Positions 9,487 through 18,300 of a stretch of DNA of 35,665 nucleotides are shown here, piece after piece (position 1 is the first letter of the stretch; every line of letters begins with the position of its first letter). The notes under the pieces are model-generated. The model was not told where the DNA came from, ran no database searches, and was given only the letters and a program-made list of their open reading frames with translations. The position numbers and the translations under genes were made by a program. Origin of the DNA: Ignavibacteria bacterium (GTDB lineage Bacteria; Bacteroidota; Ignavibacteria; Ch128b); the NCBI GenBank assembly GCA_016873845.1, contig VGVX01000022.1:1-35665 (forward strand), given 5' to 3'.

Positions 9487-10388
9487 TGGCAACTCTACGT
9501 GAAATACGCAGAAGAATCACGGGTGTAAAAAGCACTCAACAAATCACAAAAGCAATGAAGATGGTTGCTGCTGCGAAGCTTCGAAAAGCTCAAGAGGCTA
9601 TTTTGAACATTCGGCCTTATTCCAATAAAATGGCAGATTTGCTTCATTCACTACCAGGAAAAATTGATAAGTCTATCAGCCCCCTGTTGATGGAAAGAGA
9701 AACCAAGAACGTTACTCTGATTATCGTTACCTCTGATAGAGGATTATGCGGCTCTTTTAATTCGAACCTAATACGAAGTGCTGCCGAGTTAATACAAACT
9801 GAATTCAGTTCGTATCGCGAGTCCGGCAATCTTAATTTAATGTGTATCGGCAAAAAAGGAAGTGATTTTTTCTCCAAGCGAAATTACCAGGTAAAAGAAA
9901 AGTATTTAGGGATCTTTTCAGATCTTCAATTTTCGTCAGCAAAGGAAATAATCCAAAAAGTTACGAACTCTTTCTTGAATGGAACGACTGATAAAGTCTA
10001 CGTTATTTATAATGAATTTAAATCCATCATCAGTCAAAAAATTAAAGTTGAACAAATTCTTCCCATTCCTGAGACTCATCAGGCCGAGAAAAATGAAAAA
10101 GAGAGCAAATATAATGAGTATGTCGATTTTATTTATGAACCAAGCAAGGAAGAGATTCTTACGAAAATTCTCCCTCAACATTTGAATATTTTGATGTGGC
10201 GTGTGTTACTTGAGTCTAACGCATCTGAACATGGTGCAAGAATGACGGCTATGGATAATGCAACTGAAAACGCAAAAGAACTTATCCGATTGCTGAGTCT
10301 TTCGTACAATCGCGCGAGACAAGCCTCTATCACAAAAGAACTACTTGAAATAGTTGCCGGAGCTGATGCGCTGAAGGAATCGGCGTAA
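9486..10388 (+). CDS. atpG: ATP synthase F1 subunit gamma
   Basis: A 300-residue central-stalk rotor protein. The N-terminal helix (LREIRRRITGVKSTQQITKAMKMVAAAKLRKAQ, read in segments) and the C-terminal helix (SEHGARMTAMDNATENA) are the conserved coiled-coil ends. The middle has the GLCGSFN Rossmann-like block. The gene overlaps the atpA stop by one base (TAATG). No beta (atpD) or epsilon (atpC) gene follows; the next gene is ffh with its own promoter, so beta and epsilon must be encoded elsewhere. Confidence 0.97.
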   Translation: MATLREIRRRITGVKSTQQITKAMKMVAAAKLRKAQEAILNIRPYSNKMADLLHSLPGKIDKSISPLLMERETKNVTLIIVTSDRGLCGSFNSNLIRSAAELIQTEFSSYRESGNLNLMCIGKKGSDFFSKRNYQVKEKYLGIFSDLQFSSAKEIIQKVTNSFLNGTTDKVYVIYNEFKSIISQKIKVEQILPIPETHQAEKNEKESKYNEYVDFIYEPSKEEILTKILPQHLNILMWRVLLESNASEHGARMTAMDNATENAKELIRLLSLSYNRARQASITKELLEIVAGADALKESA

Positions 10389-10449
10389 AATCTTCTTTTA
10401 AGTTTATTTTTTATAGGTCTCCAATTTTAGGGCTTAAAATTAAAATAAG

Positions 10450-10483
10450 TTTTTGATACTTTTACTTAGATTTGCTAACTTTG
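10450..10483 (+). promoter_or_regulatory. Bacteroidota-type promoter for ffh
   Basis: A -33 element TTTTTG (10450-10455), a 20-base spacer and a -7 element TAACTTTG (10476-10483) match the TTTG/TAnnTTTG consensus used by the primary sigma factor of Bacteroidota. Transcription would begin around 10489, leaving a very short leader before ATG 10503. A second, overlapping TAGATTTG (10467-10474) has no -33 at the right distance. Confidence 0.6.
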
Positions 10484-10502
10484 ACAGCTAAAATGAAAAA
10501 AT

Positions 10503-11828
10503 ATGTTCGAAGATTTAACATATAAATTAGAAAAGACCTTCAAGCTAATTCGCGGACAGGGGAAATTGACGGAAAAGAATATTTCTGACACGCTCCGTGA
10601 AGTACGTCGAATTTTGCTTGATGCTGATGTTAATTTTCGAGTCGCTAAGGATTTTATTGAAAAAGTGGAGCAAAAATCACTTGGAAAAGAAGTCTTAAAT
10701 TCAATTACTCCTGGTCAATTAATAATAAAAATTATTAATGATGAGCTAATTGAACTTCTTGGCAGCAAGACTGAAAGTATAGTTTTATCCAAGCAGCCAC
10801 CGTCAATTTATTTAATTTCCGGTTTACAAGGATCAGGGAAGACAACTTTTTCAGCCAAACTTGCAGATTATCTAAAAAAATCTAACTCAAAGCCGCTTCT
10901 GGTAGCTTGTGATATTTATCGCCCTGCTGCAGTTCAGCAGCTCAAGACACTTGGCGAACAACTTAAAGTAAATGTATTCGAAGGAGAAAGTGATCCGGTC
11001 AAGATTGCGAGTGATGCAATAAATTATGCCAAGAAAAATAATCATAATATAGTGATTGTTGATACAGCCGGAAGAATGCACATTGATGAGAAAATGATGG
11101 AAGAAATTGCTGAAATTAAAAAGGCAATTTCACCAACTGAGACTTATTTTATTGTAGATTCGATGACTGGACAAGATGCAGTGAACACAGCTAAAGCTTT
11201 CAATGAGAAAATTGATTTTGATGGAGTTGTACTAACTAAACTCGATGGCGATACGAAAGGTGGATGTGCTCTTTCGATTCGTGCCGTTGTGCAGAAACCA
11301 ATTAAATTCGTAAGTCTTGGGGAGAAGCTTGATTCCATCGAAGTTTTTCATCCTGATAGACTTGCATCAAGAATTCTTGGTAAAGGCGATATCGTAAGTT
11401 TTGTTGAAAAAGCTCAAGACGTATTTGATGAGAGAGAAGCTTTTAAAATTGAAGAAAAAATAAAGTCAAACAAATTTGATTTTGAAGATTTTAAAGAACA
11501 AATTAAACAAATAAAACGCATGGGATCGATTTCCCAGTTGCTTGGAATGATCCCTGGCATTGGTTCGAATTTGAAAAATGTTGAGATAGATGAAAAAGCA
11601 TTCGTAAAGATCGAAGCAATTATTAACTCAATGACTAAAGAGGAAAGAAAAAATCCTCGTGTTTTAAATGGCAGTCGGCGAAAAAGAATTGCTAAAGGAA
11701 GCGGAAGTACGATTCAGGATGTGAATAAATTGATTAAACAATTTGAAGAAATGCAAAAGATGATGAAACGTGTTTCTACAATGGGCATGAAAAATGCTTT
11801 TAAAGGTATTAAATTTCAGTACAATTAG
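10503..11828 (+). CDS. ffh: Signal recognition particle protein Ffh
   Basis: A 441-residue SRP54 GTPase that targets nascent membrane and secreted proteins with the 4.5S RNA and FtsY. The N helical bundle occupies about 1-95. The G domain has the P-loop GLQGSGKT (107-114), DTAGRMHID and [10 protein letters not shown]. The C-terminal M domain has a methionine-bearing hydrophobic groove ([10 protein letters not shown]) and the RNA-binding [11 protein letters not shown] helix-turn-helix. Its length is typical. It begins the block ffh-rpsP-khpA-rimM-trmD-rplS, a common bacterial order. Confidence 0.97.
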   Translation: MFEDLTYKLEKTFKLIRGQGKLTEKNISDTLREVRRILLDADVNFRVAKDFIEKVEQKSLGKEVLNSITPGQLIIKIINDELIELLGSKTESIVLSKQPPSIYLISGLQGSGKTTFSAKLADYLKKSNSKPLLVACDIYRPAAVQQLKTLGEQLKVNVFEGESDPVKIASDAINYAKKNNHNIVIVDTAGRMHIDEKMMEEIAEIKKAISPTETYFIVDSMTGQDAVNTAKAFNEKIDFDGVVLTKLDGDTKGGCALSIRAVVQKPIKFVSLGEKLDSIEVFHPDRLASRILGKGDIVSFVEKAQDVFDEREAFKIEEKIKSNKFDFEDFKEQIKQIKRMGSISQLLGMIPGIGSNLKNVEIDEKAFVKIEAIINSMTKEERKNPRVLNGSRRKRIAKGSGSTIQDVNKLIKQFEEMQKMMKRVSTMGMKNAFKGIKFQYN

Positions 11829-11851
11829 AAAATTATTTGGAGGAAAAACAT

Positions 11852-12298
11852 TTGGCAGTAAAGTTAAGATTGCAGAGAATGGGAAAGAAAAAACAGCCAA
11901 TTTATAAAATCGTTGCTGCAGATTCCCGTTCACCGCGCGATGGTAAGTTTATTGAAGCTATTGGAAGATATAATCCTAGAATGAATCCTTCTGAATTAAT
12001 TGTTTCAGAAGATAGAGCTCTCTACTGGTTGGGAGTTGGTGCACAGCCAACTGATACGGTTAAGAATCTATTAAGTCGTGAAGGAATTATTCTTCGATAT
12101 GATTTGATGAAGAAAAAAGCTTCTCCTGAGAAAATTGAACAAGAATTAGAAAAGTTCAAAATGCTGCAACAAGATAAGCAGAAGAGATCGCTTGAGAAGC
12201 AAATAGCGAAGAAAGGCTCAAAAAAGAAATCCAGTGCGGCAGAAGCAAAAGGTGCAGCTTCTGAAGAAAAACCGGCAGAAACTCCTGCCGAAAATTAG
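11852..12298 (+). CDS. rpsP: 30S ribosomal protein S16
   Basis: The N-terminal 80 residues ([20 protein letters not shown], then [19 protein letters not shown]) are a canonical S16, which stabilises the 16S rRNA 5' domain. I place the start at TTG 11852, because GGAGG at 11839-11843 is correctly spaced before it and the product then begins MAVKL like other S16 proteins; a TTG at 11837 lies upstream of the Shine-Dalgarno. The protein is longer than the usual 80-90 residues: a Lys/Glu/Ala-rich low-complexity tail of about 60 residues follows, as in Bacteroidota S16 proteins. Confidence 0.95.
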   Translation: MAVKLRLQRMGKKKQPIYKIVAADSRSPRDGKFIEAIGRYNPRMNPSELIVSEDRALYWLGVGAQPTDTVKNLLSREGIILRYDLMKKKASPEKIEQELEKFKMLQQDKQKRSLEKQIAKKGSKKKSSAAEAKGAASEEKPAETPAEN

Positions 12299-12311
12299 TA
12301 GAAATTTTCGG
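12273..12311 (+). other. Two overlapping stem-loops at the rpsP 3' end
   Basis: CGGCAG (12273-12278) pairs with CTGCCG (12285-12290). Independently, CCGAAAATT (12288-12296) pairs with AATTTTCGG (12303-12311), and the rpsP stop codon falls in the second loop. The two stems share 12288-12290 and so cannot both form fully. No U-run follows, so this is not a standard terminator; it might set relative expression of rpsP and khpA or mark an RNA processing site (inference). Confidence 0.4.
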
Positions 12312-12365
12312 TGGAATCTGCGCTTGGCACATAAATACTAAGCACCCCAATTTCCGGAGGGAAAT

Positions 12366-12599
12366 ATGAAAGAATTCATCGAATATATTGTAAAACAGCT
12401 TGTTGATAAACCAGAAGGGGTCACCGTTGAGGAAACTCAACCAGCGGAAAACAAACTTGTCTTCTCCCTCAAGGTAAGTCAGGAAGATGTTGGTAAAGTT
12501 ATTGGTAAACAGGGCAAAACTGCCCAAGCAATGCGAGTTCTTTTGACTGCGGTTGCTGCCAAAGAGGGGAAAAAAGCAATCCTCGAAATTCAGGATTGA
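12366..12599 (+). CDS. khpA: KH domain RNA-binding protein KhpA (YlqC family)
   Basis: A 77-residue single KH-domain protein. The RNA-contact GxxG loop is GKQG (47-50) in VGKVIGKQGKTAQAMR. KhpA binds RNA, often as a partner of KhpB/Jag, and has roles in ribosome-related and cell-division processes in other bacteria. Its place between rpsP and rimM is the classic one. A strong Shine-Dalgarno GGAGGG (12356-12361) precedes ATG 12366. Confidence 0.93.
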   Translation: MKEFIEYIVKQLVDKPEGVTVEETQPAENKLVFSLKVSQEDVGKVIGKQGKTAQAMRVLLTAVAAKEGKKAILEIQD

Positions 12600-12610
12600 A
12601 ATATTCCCTA

Positions 12611-12630
12611 TTCGATAGTTAGCTATCGAA
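12611..12630 (+). other. Perfect inverted repeat between khpA and rimM
   Basis: TTCGATAG (12611-12618), loop TTAG, CTATCGAA (12623-12630): an 8-bp perfect hairpin starting 11 bases after the khpA stop and ending 10 bases before the rimM start. No U-tract follows. It could be an mRNA hairpin that modulates rimM translation or protects a processed end, or a protein-binding palindrome; the sequence does not decide. Confidence 0.45.
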
Positions 12631-12640
12631 ATAAATAAGG

Positions 12641-13144
12641 ATGATCTTAATTGGTAGAATCATCGGCACCCACGGTCTGAAAGGGATGCTGAAAATTAAA
12701 CCGTTCACGGATTTCTCTGCACGGTTTAATAAGAGTGAAATTTTGTGTGTGAAGATTGAAAATGATTCTTTCGAGAAATTTAGAATTGATAATTCATTTG
12801 AGCGAAAAGGAATTTTCTATCTCAAATTTGAAAATGTGAATGATTTGACCCAAGCTGAGATGCTTGTGGGAAAAGATATTGTTATTGAAGAAGGCAGTCT
12901 GAAAAAACTTGAGTCTGATTCATTTTACATCCATGAACTTATTGGTGTGAAAGTATTAAGTGAATCAGGTGAAATTCTCGGAGTCATAACAGACGTATTC
13001 AATCTTCGCTCAAATGATGTGTATGAATTAATTGATAATTCTGGAAAGAAGTTTTTAATTCCTGCTGTAAAAGATTTCATTGAAGAGATGAATATAGAAT
13101 CTGGATTTATGAAATTAAAAAATACAGAAGGGATGTTTGATTAG
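12641..13144 (+). CDS. rimM: 16S rRNA processing protein RimM
   Basis: A 167-residue two-domain protein that assists 30S head maturation by binding S19. The N-terminal RimM barrel begins ILIGRIIGTHGLKGMLKIKP with the GTHGLKG signature. The C-terminal PRC-barrel contains GVITDVFNLRSNDVYELI and FLIPAVKDFIEE. Length is standard. The trmD start follows directly on the stop, so the two are translationally coupled, as in many bacteria. Confidence 0.95.
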   Translation: MILIGRIIGTHGLKGMLKIKPFTDFSARFNKSEILCVKIENDSFEKFRIDNSFERKGIFYLKFENVNDLTQAEMLVGKDIVIEEGSLKKLESDSFYIHELIGVKVLSESGEILGVITDVFNLRSNDVYELIDNSGKKFLIPAVKDFIEEMNIESGFMKLKNTEGMFD

Positions 13145-13792
13145 GTGAGAATAGATTTAATTTCTGCAGTGCCGCAAATTTTGGAAAGCCCAATAAGTCA
13201 CAGTATTGTAAAGCGTGCACGGGAAAAAGATTTAGTTGAAATTGTGATTCATAATCTGCACAATTACGGCGAAGGTAAATATCGTCAAATTGATGATAAA
13301 CCATTCGGAGGCGGAAGCGGAATGGTGCTGAAACCGGAACCGATCTTCCGATGTGTGGAGAAATTAAAAAGCGAAAGAAGTTATGATGCCGTTATCATCA
13401 CTTCTGCGAAAGGAAAATTATTCGATCAATCAATGGCGAAAAAGTTTTCCTTATTTGAAAATTTGATTTTTATTTGTGGTCATTACAAAGGTATTGATCA
13501 ACGCGTGACTGAATTAACCGGTGCAGAAGAAATTTCCATTGGCAGATTCGTTTTAAGCGGTGGCGAACTGCCTGCACTTGCGATTGTCGATGCAATAGTC
13601 AGATTGATCCCGGGCGCACTCGGTGACGGTGAATCTGCATTAACTGACACTTTCATCGATGAAGATTACATCGAACCGCCGATTTATACCAGACCACGCG
13701 AATTCGAAGGACTTAAAGTCCCTCAGATTTTATTAGAAGGAGATCATTCCAAAATTAAAGATTGGAAAGATAAGATTTCCTCAGAGAGTTGA
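13145..13792 (+). CDS. trmD: tRNA (guanine-N1)-methyltransferase TrmD
   Basis: A 215-residue SPOUT-class enzyme that methylates G37 of tRNAs with S-adenosylmethionine, preventing frameshifting. Signature blocks are DDKPFGGGSGMVLKPEP, FICGHYKGIDQRV and the knot region EISIGRFVLSGGELPALAIVDA, followed by ALTDTFIDEDYIEPPIYTRP. The start is GTG at 13145, immediately after the rimM stop. It is a little shorter than E. coli TrmD at the C-terminus, ending soon after DHSKIKDWK. Confidence 0.96.
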   Translation: MRIDLISAVPQILESPISHSIVKRAREKDLVEIVIHNLHNYGEGKYRQIDDKPFGGGSGMVLKPEPIFRCVEKLKSERSYDAVIITSAKGKLFDQSMAKKFSLFENLIFICGHYKGIDQRVTELTGAEEISIGRFVLSGGELPALAIVDAIVRLIPGALGDGESALTDTFIDEDYIEPPIYTRPREFEGLKVPQILLEGDHSKIKDWKDKISSES

Positions 13793-13818
13793 AAAATTAA
13801 GAAAATGGAGATGATAAA

Positions 13819-14157
13819 ATGAATAAGCTGCAACATGCACAGTCGTTACAATTGAGAAACGATTTTCCAAAATTTAGAGCCGGTGATCGTGTAAATATTC
13901 ACTTCAAAGTAATTGAAGGGGATAAAGAACGAATCCAGCAGTTCGAAGGGGATGTAATTTCAATTCGAGGTGCCGGAATAGATAAAACATTCACTGTCCG
14001 AAAGATTTCCGATGGAGTTGGAGTGGAGAGAATTTTTCCGTTCCACTCGCCGAAGATCGCTAAAATAGATTTAGTTCGTGAAGGAAGAGTCCGCAGAGCT
14101 AAACTTTATTACTTGAGAAATCTTTCAGGAAAAGCTGCGAGAATTAAAAGCAAATAG
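13819..14157 (+). CDS. rplS: 50S ribosomal protein L19
   Basis: A 112-residue protein of the 30S-50S interface. Conserved blocks are [48 protein letters not shown] and the basic C-terminus [32 protein letters not shown] directly before ATG 13819 provides the ribosome-binding site. It is the last gene of the translation block and is followed by a strong terminator. Confidence 0.97.
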   Translation: MNKLQHAQSLQLRNDFPKFRAGDRVNIHFKVIEGDKERIQQFEGDVISIRGAGIDKTFTVRKISDGVGVERIFPFHSPKIAKIDLVREGRVRRAKLYYLRNLSGKAARIKSK

Positions 14158-14176
14158 AAACCGTAATTTGGAAACA

Positions 14177-14206
14177 AAAAAAGGTCAGCTTATACTGACC
14201 TTTTTT
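14177..14206. terminator. Bidirectional rho-independent terminator (rplS / serA)
   Basis: AAAAAAGGTCAG (14177-14188), a six-base loop CTTATA, then CTGACCTTTTTT (14195-14206): a 12-bp perfect stem with a GC core and A/T runs on both sides. It works in both directions, ending the plus-strand rplS operon and the converging minus-strand serA operon. Confidence 0.9.
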
Positions 14207-14234
14207 ATTTTAAAGGAATTGGCAATTCGATTTT

Positions 14235-15173
14235 TCAATTCACTCGATTAATCGCTTGACCTGTCTTTTGAAACTCTGAGATTATTCTCACAGTTTCTTC
14301 GGCTACGGCGTTTTGCGCTTGCTCTGTCGATGCACCAATATGGTGAGTAACATAAATGCCGTCTACATTTTGGAGTTTAGAGCTGACAGCACCATCTTTT
14401 CCTTCTGGCTCTCCTTTGAATACGTCGACTGCGGCTGTAATTCCTTTTTCTTTCACTGCTTTGATTAAAGCATCTTCATCGATTACATCTGACCTGGATG
14501 TGTTGATCAACATCGCATTTTTTTTCATTAATCCGAACAGCTTATCGTTGAACATTCCTTTGGTTTGAGGATTTGCCGGAACGTGAAGAGTGATAACATC
14601 TGATTCGGAAATTAACTTTTCAACGTCATCATAATATTCGACTCCAATACCTTCACTCTTAATTACATCGTAACCGATAACTTTCATTCCGAATGCATGT
14701 GCACGTTTTGCAATTTCCTTCCCAATATTTCCGACTCCGATAATGCCAAGCGTTTTTCCGAAAATTCCTTCAGCTTTTGAAAATTTCGCTTTGTTCCAAA
14801 TGCTTGAGTTGAAGTCTTTAACATTATCTGGTATTTTTCTGTCGAGTGCAACTATCATTCCCATTGCAAGCTCGGCTACAGCGATTGAATTCTTGCCCGG
14901 ACAATTCGTTACAGGAATGCCTTTTGCACTTGCAGCTTTAACATTAATATTATTTACACCCGAACCTGCTCGAATTATCAATTTCAAATTACTTCCATCG
15001 GTAATTGTTTTTTCGTTTACAATTGTCGATCTCACAACGATTGCATCAGCATCTTTTGCTGCTTCGGGTAAATCGTTTTCCCCGAGTTTGGGATTGTAAA
15101 CCACATCAAGCTTTAAATCTTTCATTTGGTTGATGTAGATATCTGGAAATTTATCCGCAACTATTACTTTCAT
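14235..15173 (-). CDS. serA: D-3-phosphoglycerate dehydrogenase-type 2-hydroxyacid dehydrogenase
   Basis: A 312-residue NAD-dependent dehydrogenase, expected to convert 3-phosphoglycerate to phosphohydroxypyruvate for serine synthesis. The NAD-binding motif GIIGVGNIGKEIAKRA is central. Active-site residues fall in RAGSGVNNI (Arg), DVFKGEPEG (Glu) and VTHHIGASTEQAQ (His). The regulatory ACT domain of long SerA proteins is absent, as in the short form. It is the last gene of an apparent ada-unknown-hutU-serA operon (18 bases after hutU). Another 2-hydroxyacid dehydrogenase activity is possible, but the C-terminal block fits SerA. Confidence 0.82.
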   Translation of the reverse strand: MKVIVADKFPDIYINQMKDLKLDVVYNPKLGENDLPEAAKDADAIVVRSTIVNEKTITDGSNLKLIIRAGSGVNNINVKAASAKGIPVTNCPGKNSIAVAELAMGMIVALDRKIPDNVKDFNSSIWNKAKFSKAEGIFGKTLGIIGVGNIGKEIAKRAHAFGMKVIGYDVIKSEGIGVEYYDDVEKLISESDVITLHVPANPQTKGMFNDKLFGLMKKNAMLINTSRSDVIDEDALIKAVKEKGITAAVDVFKGEPEGKDGAVSSKLQNVDGIYVTHHIGASTEQAQNAVAEETVRIISEFQKTGQAINRVN

Positions 15174-15191
15174 TTTTTTCTCCTCTCCAAA

Positions 15192-16859
15192 TTATTGATT
15201 AAAATTTTTCTTTAACATTGGAATATTAATTTTATGTTCTATTGCATTTTGAATTGCTCGCTCATATCCAGCATCGGAATGACGGACGATTCCCATTCCG
15301 GGATCATAAGTTAAAACTCTCTCAAGTCTTTGTTCAGCTTCATCGGTGCCGTCTGCTACTACGACCATACCTGCGTGGATGGAATAACCTATTCCAACAC
15401 CGCCGCCGTGATGTACAGAAACCCAGCTTGCACCTCCGATAGCGTTTAGCAATGCATTCAGTATAGGCCAATCTGCTATTGCATCACTTCCGTCTTTCAT
15501 CGCTTCCGTTTCGCGGTTTGGCGAAGCAACGGAGCCGCAGTCTAAATGATCGCGCCCGATTACAATTGGAGCTTTTACTTTTTTCTCTTTAACAAGTTGA
15601 TTAAATATTTTTCCCATCTTTGCACGCTCGCCGTATCCGAGCCAGCAAATTCGTGCAGGCAATCCTTGAAAGTGAACATGTTTCTGCGCCAATTCAATCC
15701 AGCGAATTAGAGATTTGTTTTTAGGAAATGTTTCGATTATGGCTTTATCGGTTATAAATATATCTTCAGCTTCACCTGAAAGTGCCGCCCATCTGAAAGG
15801 ACCTTTACCATCACAGAATAGCGGACGAATATATTCAGGTACAAAACCCGGAATATCAAACGCATTTTTCACTCCATTGGCAAAAGCTTCTCCGCGGATG
15901 TTATTACCGTAATCAAATGTAATGCTGCCAAGTTTTTGAAATTCGAGCATTGCATTTAAGTGAATGACAATCGATTTCTTCGAAAGCTTGATATATTTTT
16001 CCGGATCAGATTTGCGAAGTGAAAGGGCTTGTTCATAACTCATCCCAGCCGGCACATAACCATTTAAAGTATCATGTGCTGATGTTTGGTCTGTCAATAT
16101 ATCCGGAATGATTTTCATCTCAAGAATTTTTGGAAGGATTTCTGCTGCATTGCCGAGCAGGCCGATTGAGAATCCTTCTTTTTTCTCTTTCGCATTTGAG
16201 ATTTTATTCAATGCTTCTTCAAGATTGTCAGTCATAATATCGAGGTAGCCGGTTTTGAGTCTCTTTTCTATTCTTGATTTGTCAACTTCGATACCAAGAA
16301 AAGCTGCACCATTCATTTTTGCTGCAAGAGGTTGTGCACCCCCCATACCTCCGAGTCCGGCAGTAAGCAAAAATTTTCCAGCAAGTGAACCGTTGAAATA
16401 CTTGTCTGCGCAAGCAGCAAACGTTTCATAAGTTCCCTGAAGAATTCCCTGCGTTCCAATGTAAATCCAGCTTCCAGCAGTCATCTGTCCGTACATAATC
16501 AAACCGAGAGTTTCGAGCTTTCGGAATTCATCCCAAGTTGCCCAATGCGGAACGAGCATAGAATTTGAGATGATCACTCGCGGCGCGTTTGAATGCGTTT
16601 TGAAAACCGCTACTGGTTTTCCAGATTGAATTAATAATGTTTCATCGGCTTCAAGTTCTTTCAATGATTTTACGATTGCATCGAAGCATTCCCAATTTCT
16701 TGCAGCTTTACCAATTCCGCCATAGACGATTAATTCTGCTGGATTTTCTGCAACATCAAGATCGAGATTGTTCATTAACATTCTTAGGGCTGCTTCTTGA
16801 ATCCAGCCCTTTGTGTTAAGATTCGTTCCTCTCGGAGCTCTAATTATCTTTTCATTCAT
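15192..16859 (-). CDS. hutU: Urocanate hydratase (urocanase)
   Basis: A 555-residue cytoplasmic enzyme that hydrates urocanate to imidazolonepropionate in histidine degradation, using a tightly bound NAD as electrophile. Visible family blocks are [15 protein letters not shown], the NAD-binding [17 protein letters not shown], and the C-terminal [20 protein letters not shown] with the active-site cysteine, then [17 protein letters not shown]. Length is normal. No other hut genes (hutH, hutI, hutG) are in this window. It follows the small unknown gene by three bases. Confidence 0.97.
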   Translation of the reverse strand: MNEKIIRAPRGTNLNTKGWIQEAALRMLMNNLDLDVAENPAELIVYGGIGKAARNWECFDAIVKSLKELEADETLLIQSGKPVAVFKTHSNAPRVIISNSMLVPHWATWDEFRKLETLGLIMYGQMTAGSWIYIGTQGILQGTYETFAACADKYFNGSLAGKFLLTAGLGGMGGAQPLAAKMNGAAFLGIEVDKSRIEKRLKTGYLDIMTDNLEEALNKISNAKEKKEGFSIGLLGNAAEILPKILEMKIIPDILTDQTSAHDTLNGYVPAGMSYEQALSLRKSDPEKYIKLSKKSIVIHLNAMLEFQKLGSITFDYGNNIRGEAFANGVKNAFDIPGFVPEYIRPLFCDGKGPFRWAALSGEAEDIFITDKAIIETFPKNKSLIRWIELAQKHVHFQGLPARICWLGYGERAKMGKIFNQLVKEKKVKAPIVIGRDHLDCGSVASPNRETEAMKDGSDAIADWPILNALLNAIGGASWVSVHHGGGVGIGYSIHAGMVVVADGTDEAEQRLERVLTYDPGMGIVRHSDAGYERAIQNAIEHKINIPMLKKNFNQ

Positions 16860-16862
16860 ATT

Positions 16863-17201
16863 TTATCTTTTCTTGAAATGATTATTTAACAAACCTTCAT
16901 ATTGATTTATCAGCGATTTGTACATCCATTTTTTGAAGAACCAAGATTTTTTTATTGCATCTTTGTATTGCTTTAAGTTTTCAGTCAGTTGAGTCTCAAT
17001 TCTCTTTGACTCTTCCTTTGTTAATTTTACGACTTCTTGCGATGAAGAAAACTTCTCCGATAAGCTTTGGTAAATTCTGATCTCGCTGGAATATCTAGAG
17101 TCTCCCTCAATTTGCTTGAGGATTTGTTTCACTAATGTGGACAATAATTTTTTTTCAGTTGAATTAAATTCAAAATTATAATTCTTGAATAATGGTTTCA
17201 T
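16863..17201 (-). CDS. Conserved-looking hypothetical protein, 112 residues
   Basis: I do not recognise a family. The protein is highly charged (Lys/Glu-rich) and predicted mostly helical, with no signal peptide, membrane segment or cysteine motif. A Shine-Dalgarno TAGGAGA lies just before the ATG at 17201, and the gene is packed between ada (10-base gap) and hutU (3-base gap), so it is very probably translated. Cotranscription suggests, but does not prove, a role linked to nucleoside or amino-acid breakdown. Confidence 0.7.
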   Translation of the reverse strand: MKPLFKNYNFEFNSTEKKLLSTLVKQILKQIEGDSRYSSEIRIYQSLSEKFSSSQEVVKLTKEESKRIETQLTENLKQYKDAIKKSWFFKKWMYKSLINQYEGLLNNHFKKR

Positions 17202-17211
17202 GGTCTCCTAA

Positions 17212-18300
17212 TTATTTAAATGAAAGCAGCTTTTCTCTGGTTTTTTGATAACCAGGTTTTATAACATCGTAAATTATCTTAATTCTATCTTTATATGGAA
17301 TGAATGCGCTTTTCATTGCATTAATAGTCAGCTTTTCCATATCGTCGAGTCCAATTCCAAAAACATCGGCAGCGATTTTGAATTCTTTTGTGAGTGTATG
17401 ATCGCTCATTAATCTGTCATCGGTATTTAGACAAACACGGAATTTGTATTTATAATAAATGCCAAATGGATGCAGTTCAAGACTTTTCACTGCACCTGTG
17501 TGCACATTGCTCAGTAAACATATCTCAAGAGGAATTCTTTTGTCGAGAACGTATTGAGCTAAATTTCCCATTGAGATCAATTGCCCATCTTTAATTACCA
17601 TATCTTCAATTAATCTTGTTGCGTGGCCAATTCGATGTGCGCCGCACCATTGAAGCGCCTGCCAAATCGATTCTTTTCCGAAAGCTTCACCAGCGTGAAT
17701 CGTTATATTGAAATTTTCTCTTTGAATATATTGAAAAGCTTCTATGTGTTTCTTCGGAGGATACCCCCCTTCTTCACCTGCGAGATCAAATCCAACCACT
17801 CCTTTATCGCGAAAATCCACAGCGAGTTCTGCCATTTCGAGAGAAAGTTTCATATTCCGCATTGCACAAATTATTAAGCCATACTGTACGCCAAAAGTTT
17901 GTCTGCCGCGTTCCAATCCATTTAATACTGCTTGCACAACTTCTTCCCAATGCAAACCTTTGTTTGTATGAAATATTGGGGAAAATCTTGTTTCAATATA
18001 TACTACGCCATCATTATGCATGTCTTCCATCATTTCGAATGCAACGCGTTCGAGAGCTTCTTTTGTTTGCATAACACCGCAGGTGTGAGCGAAACCCTGT
18101 AAAAATTCAACTAAGTTGCCTTTATTTGCACCGCGGTGAAACCACTCAGCTAGTTCTCCGGCATCGGTGGTTGGAAGTTTTGTGTATTTCATTTCTTTTG
18201 CAAGATCAATCACAGTTTGCGAGCGTAATCCGCCATCGAGATGGTCGTGCAAAAGAACTTTTGGAACTTCTTTAATGATATCAAAAATTTCTTGTTTCAC
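17212..18300 (-). CDS. Adenosine deaminase
   Basis: A 362-residue amidohydrolase-fold enzyme expected to deaminate adenosine (or a related aminopurine) to inosine. Metal and substrate residues are visible: HDHLDGG near the N-terminus (His18, His20), HAGEAFGKES with the catalytic Glu, the SNVHTGAV block and NTDDRLMS with the metal-binding Asp. The start is GTG at 18300, preceded by GAAAGGT. It is the first gene of the ada-unknown-hutU-serA unit, and a candidate promoter lies about 85-115 bases upstream. Adenine deaminase or a modified-nucleoside deaminase remains possible. Confidence 0.87.
   Translation of the reverse strand: MKQEIFDIIKEVPKVLLHDHLDGGLRSQTVIDLAKEMKYTKLPTTDAGELAEWFHRGANKGNLVEFLQGFAHTCGVMQTKEALERVAFEMMEDMHNDGVVYIETRFSPIFHTNKGLHWEEVVQAVLNGLERGRQTFGVQYGLIICAMRNMKLSLEMAELAVDFRDKGVVGFDLAGEEGGYPPKKHIEAFQYIQRENFNITIHAGEAFGKESIWQALQWCGAHRIGHATRLIEDMVIKDGQLISMGNLAQYVLDKRIPLEICLLSNVHTGAVKSLELHPFGIYYKYKFRVCLNTDDRLMSDHTLTKEFKIAADVFGIGLDDMEKLTINAMKSAFIPYKDRIKIIYDVIKPGYQKTREKLLSFK

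Noticed and set aside
10423-10441. AATTTTA/TAAAATT hairpin after atpG as a terminator
   Set aside because: The stem is all A/T with a small loop and no U-run, so it would be weak and is expected by chance in such AT-rich DNA.
11837-11851. Upstream TTG start for rpsP
   Set aside because: The codon precedes and overlaps the GGAGG Shine-Dalgarno; S16 proteins begin at the MAVKL position encoded from 11852.
14743-15099. 118-codon frame opposite serA
   Set aside because: It is antisense to a conserved dehydrogenase domain with no start signal.
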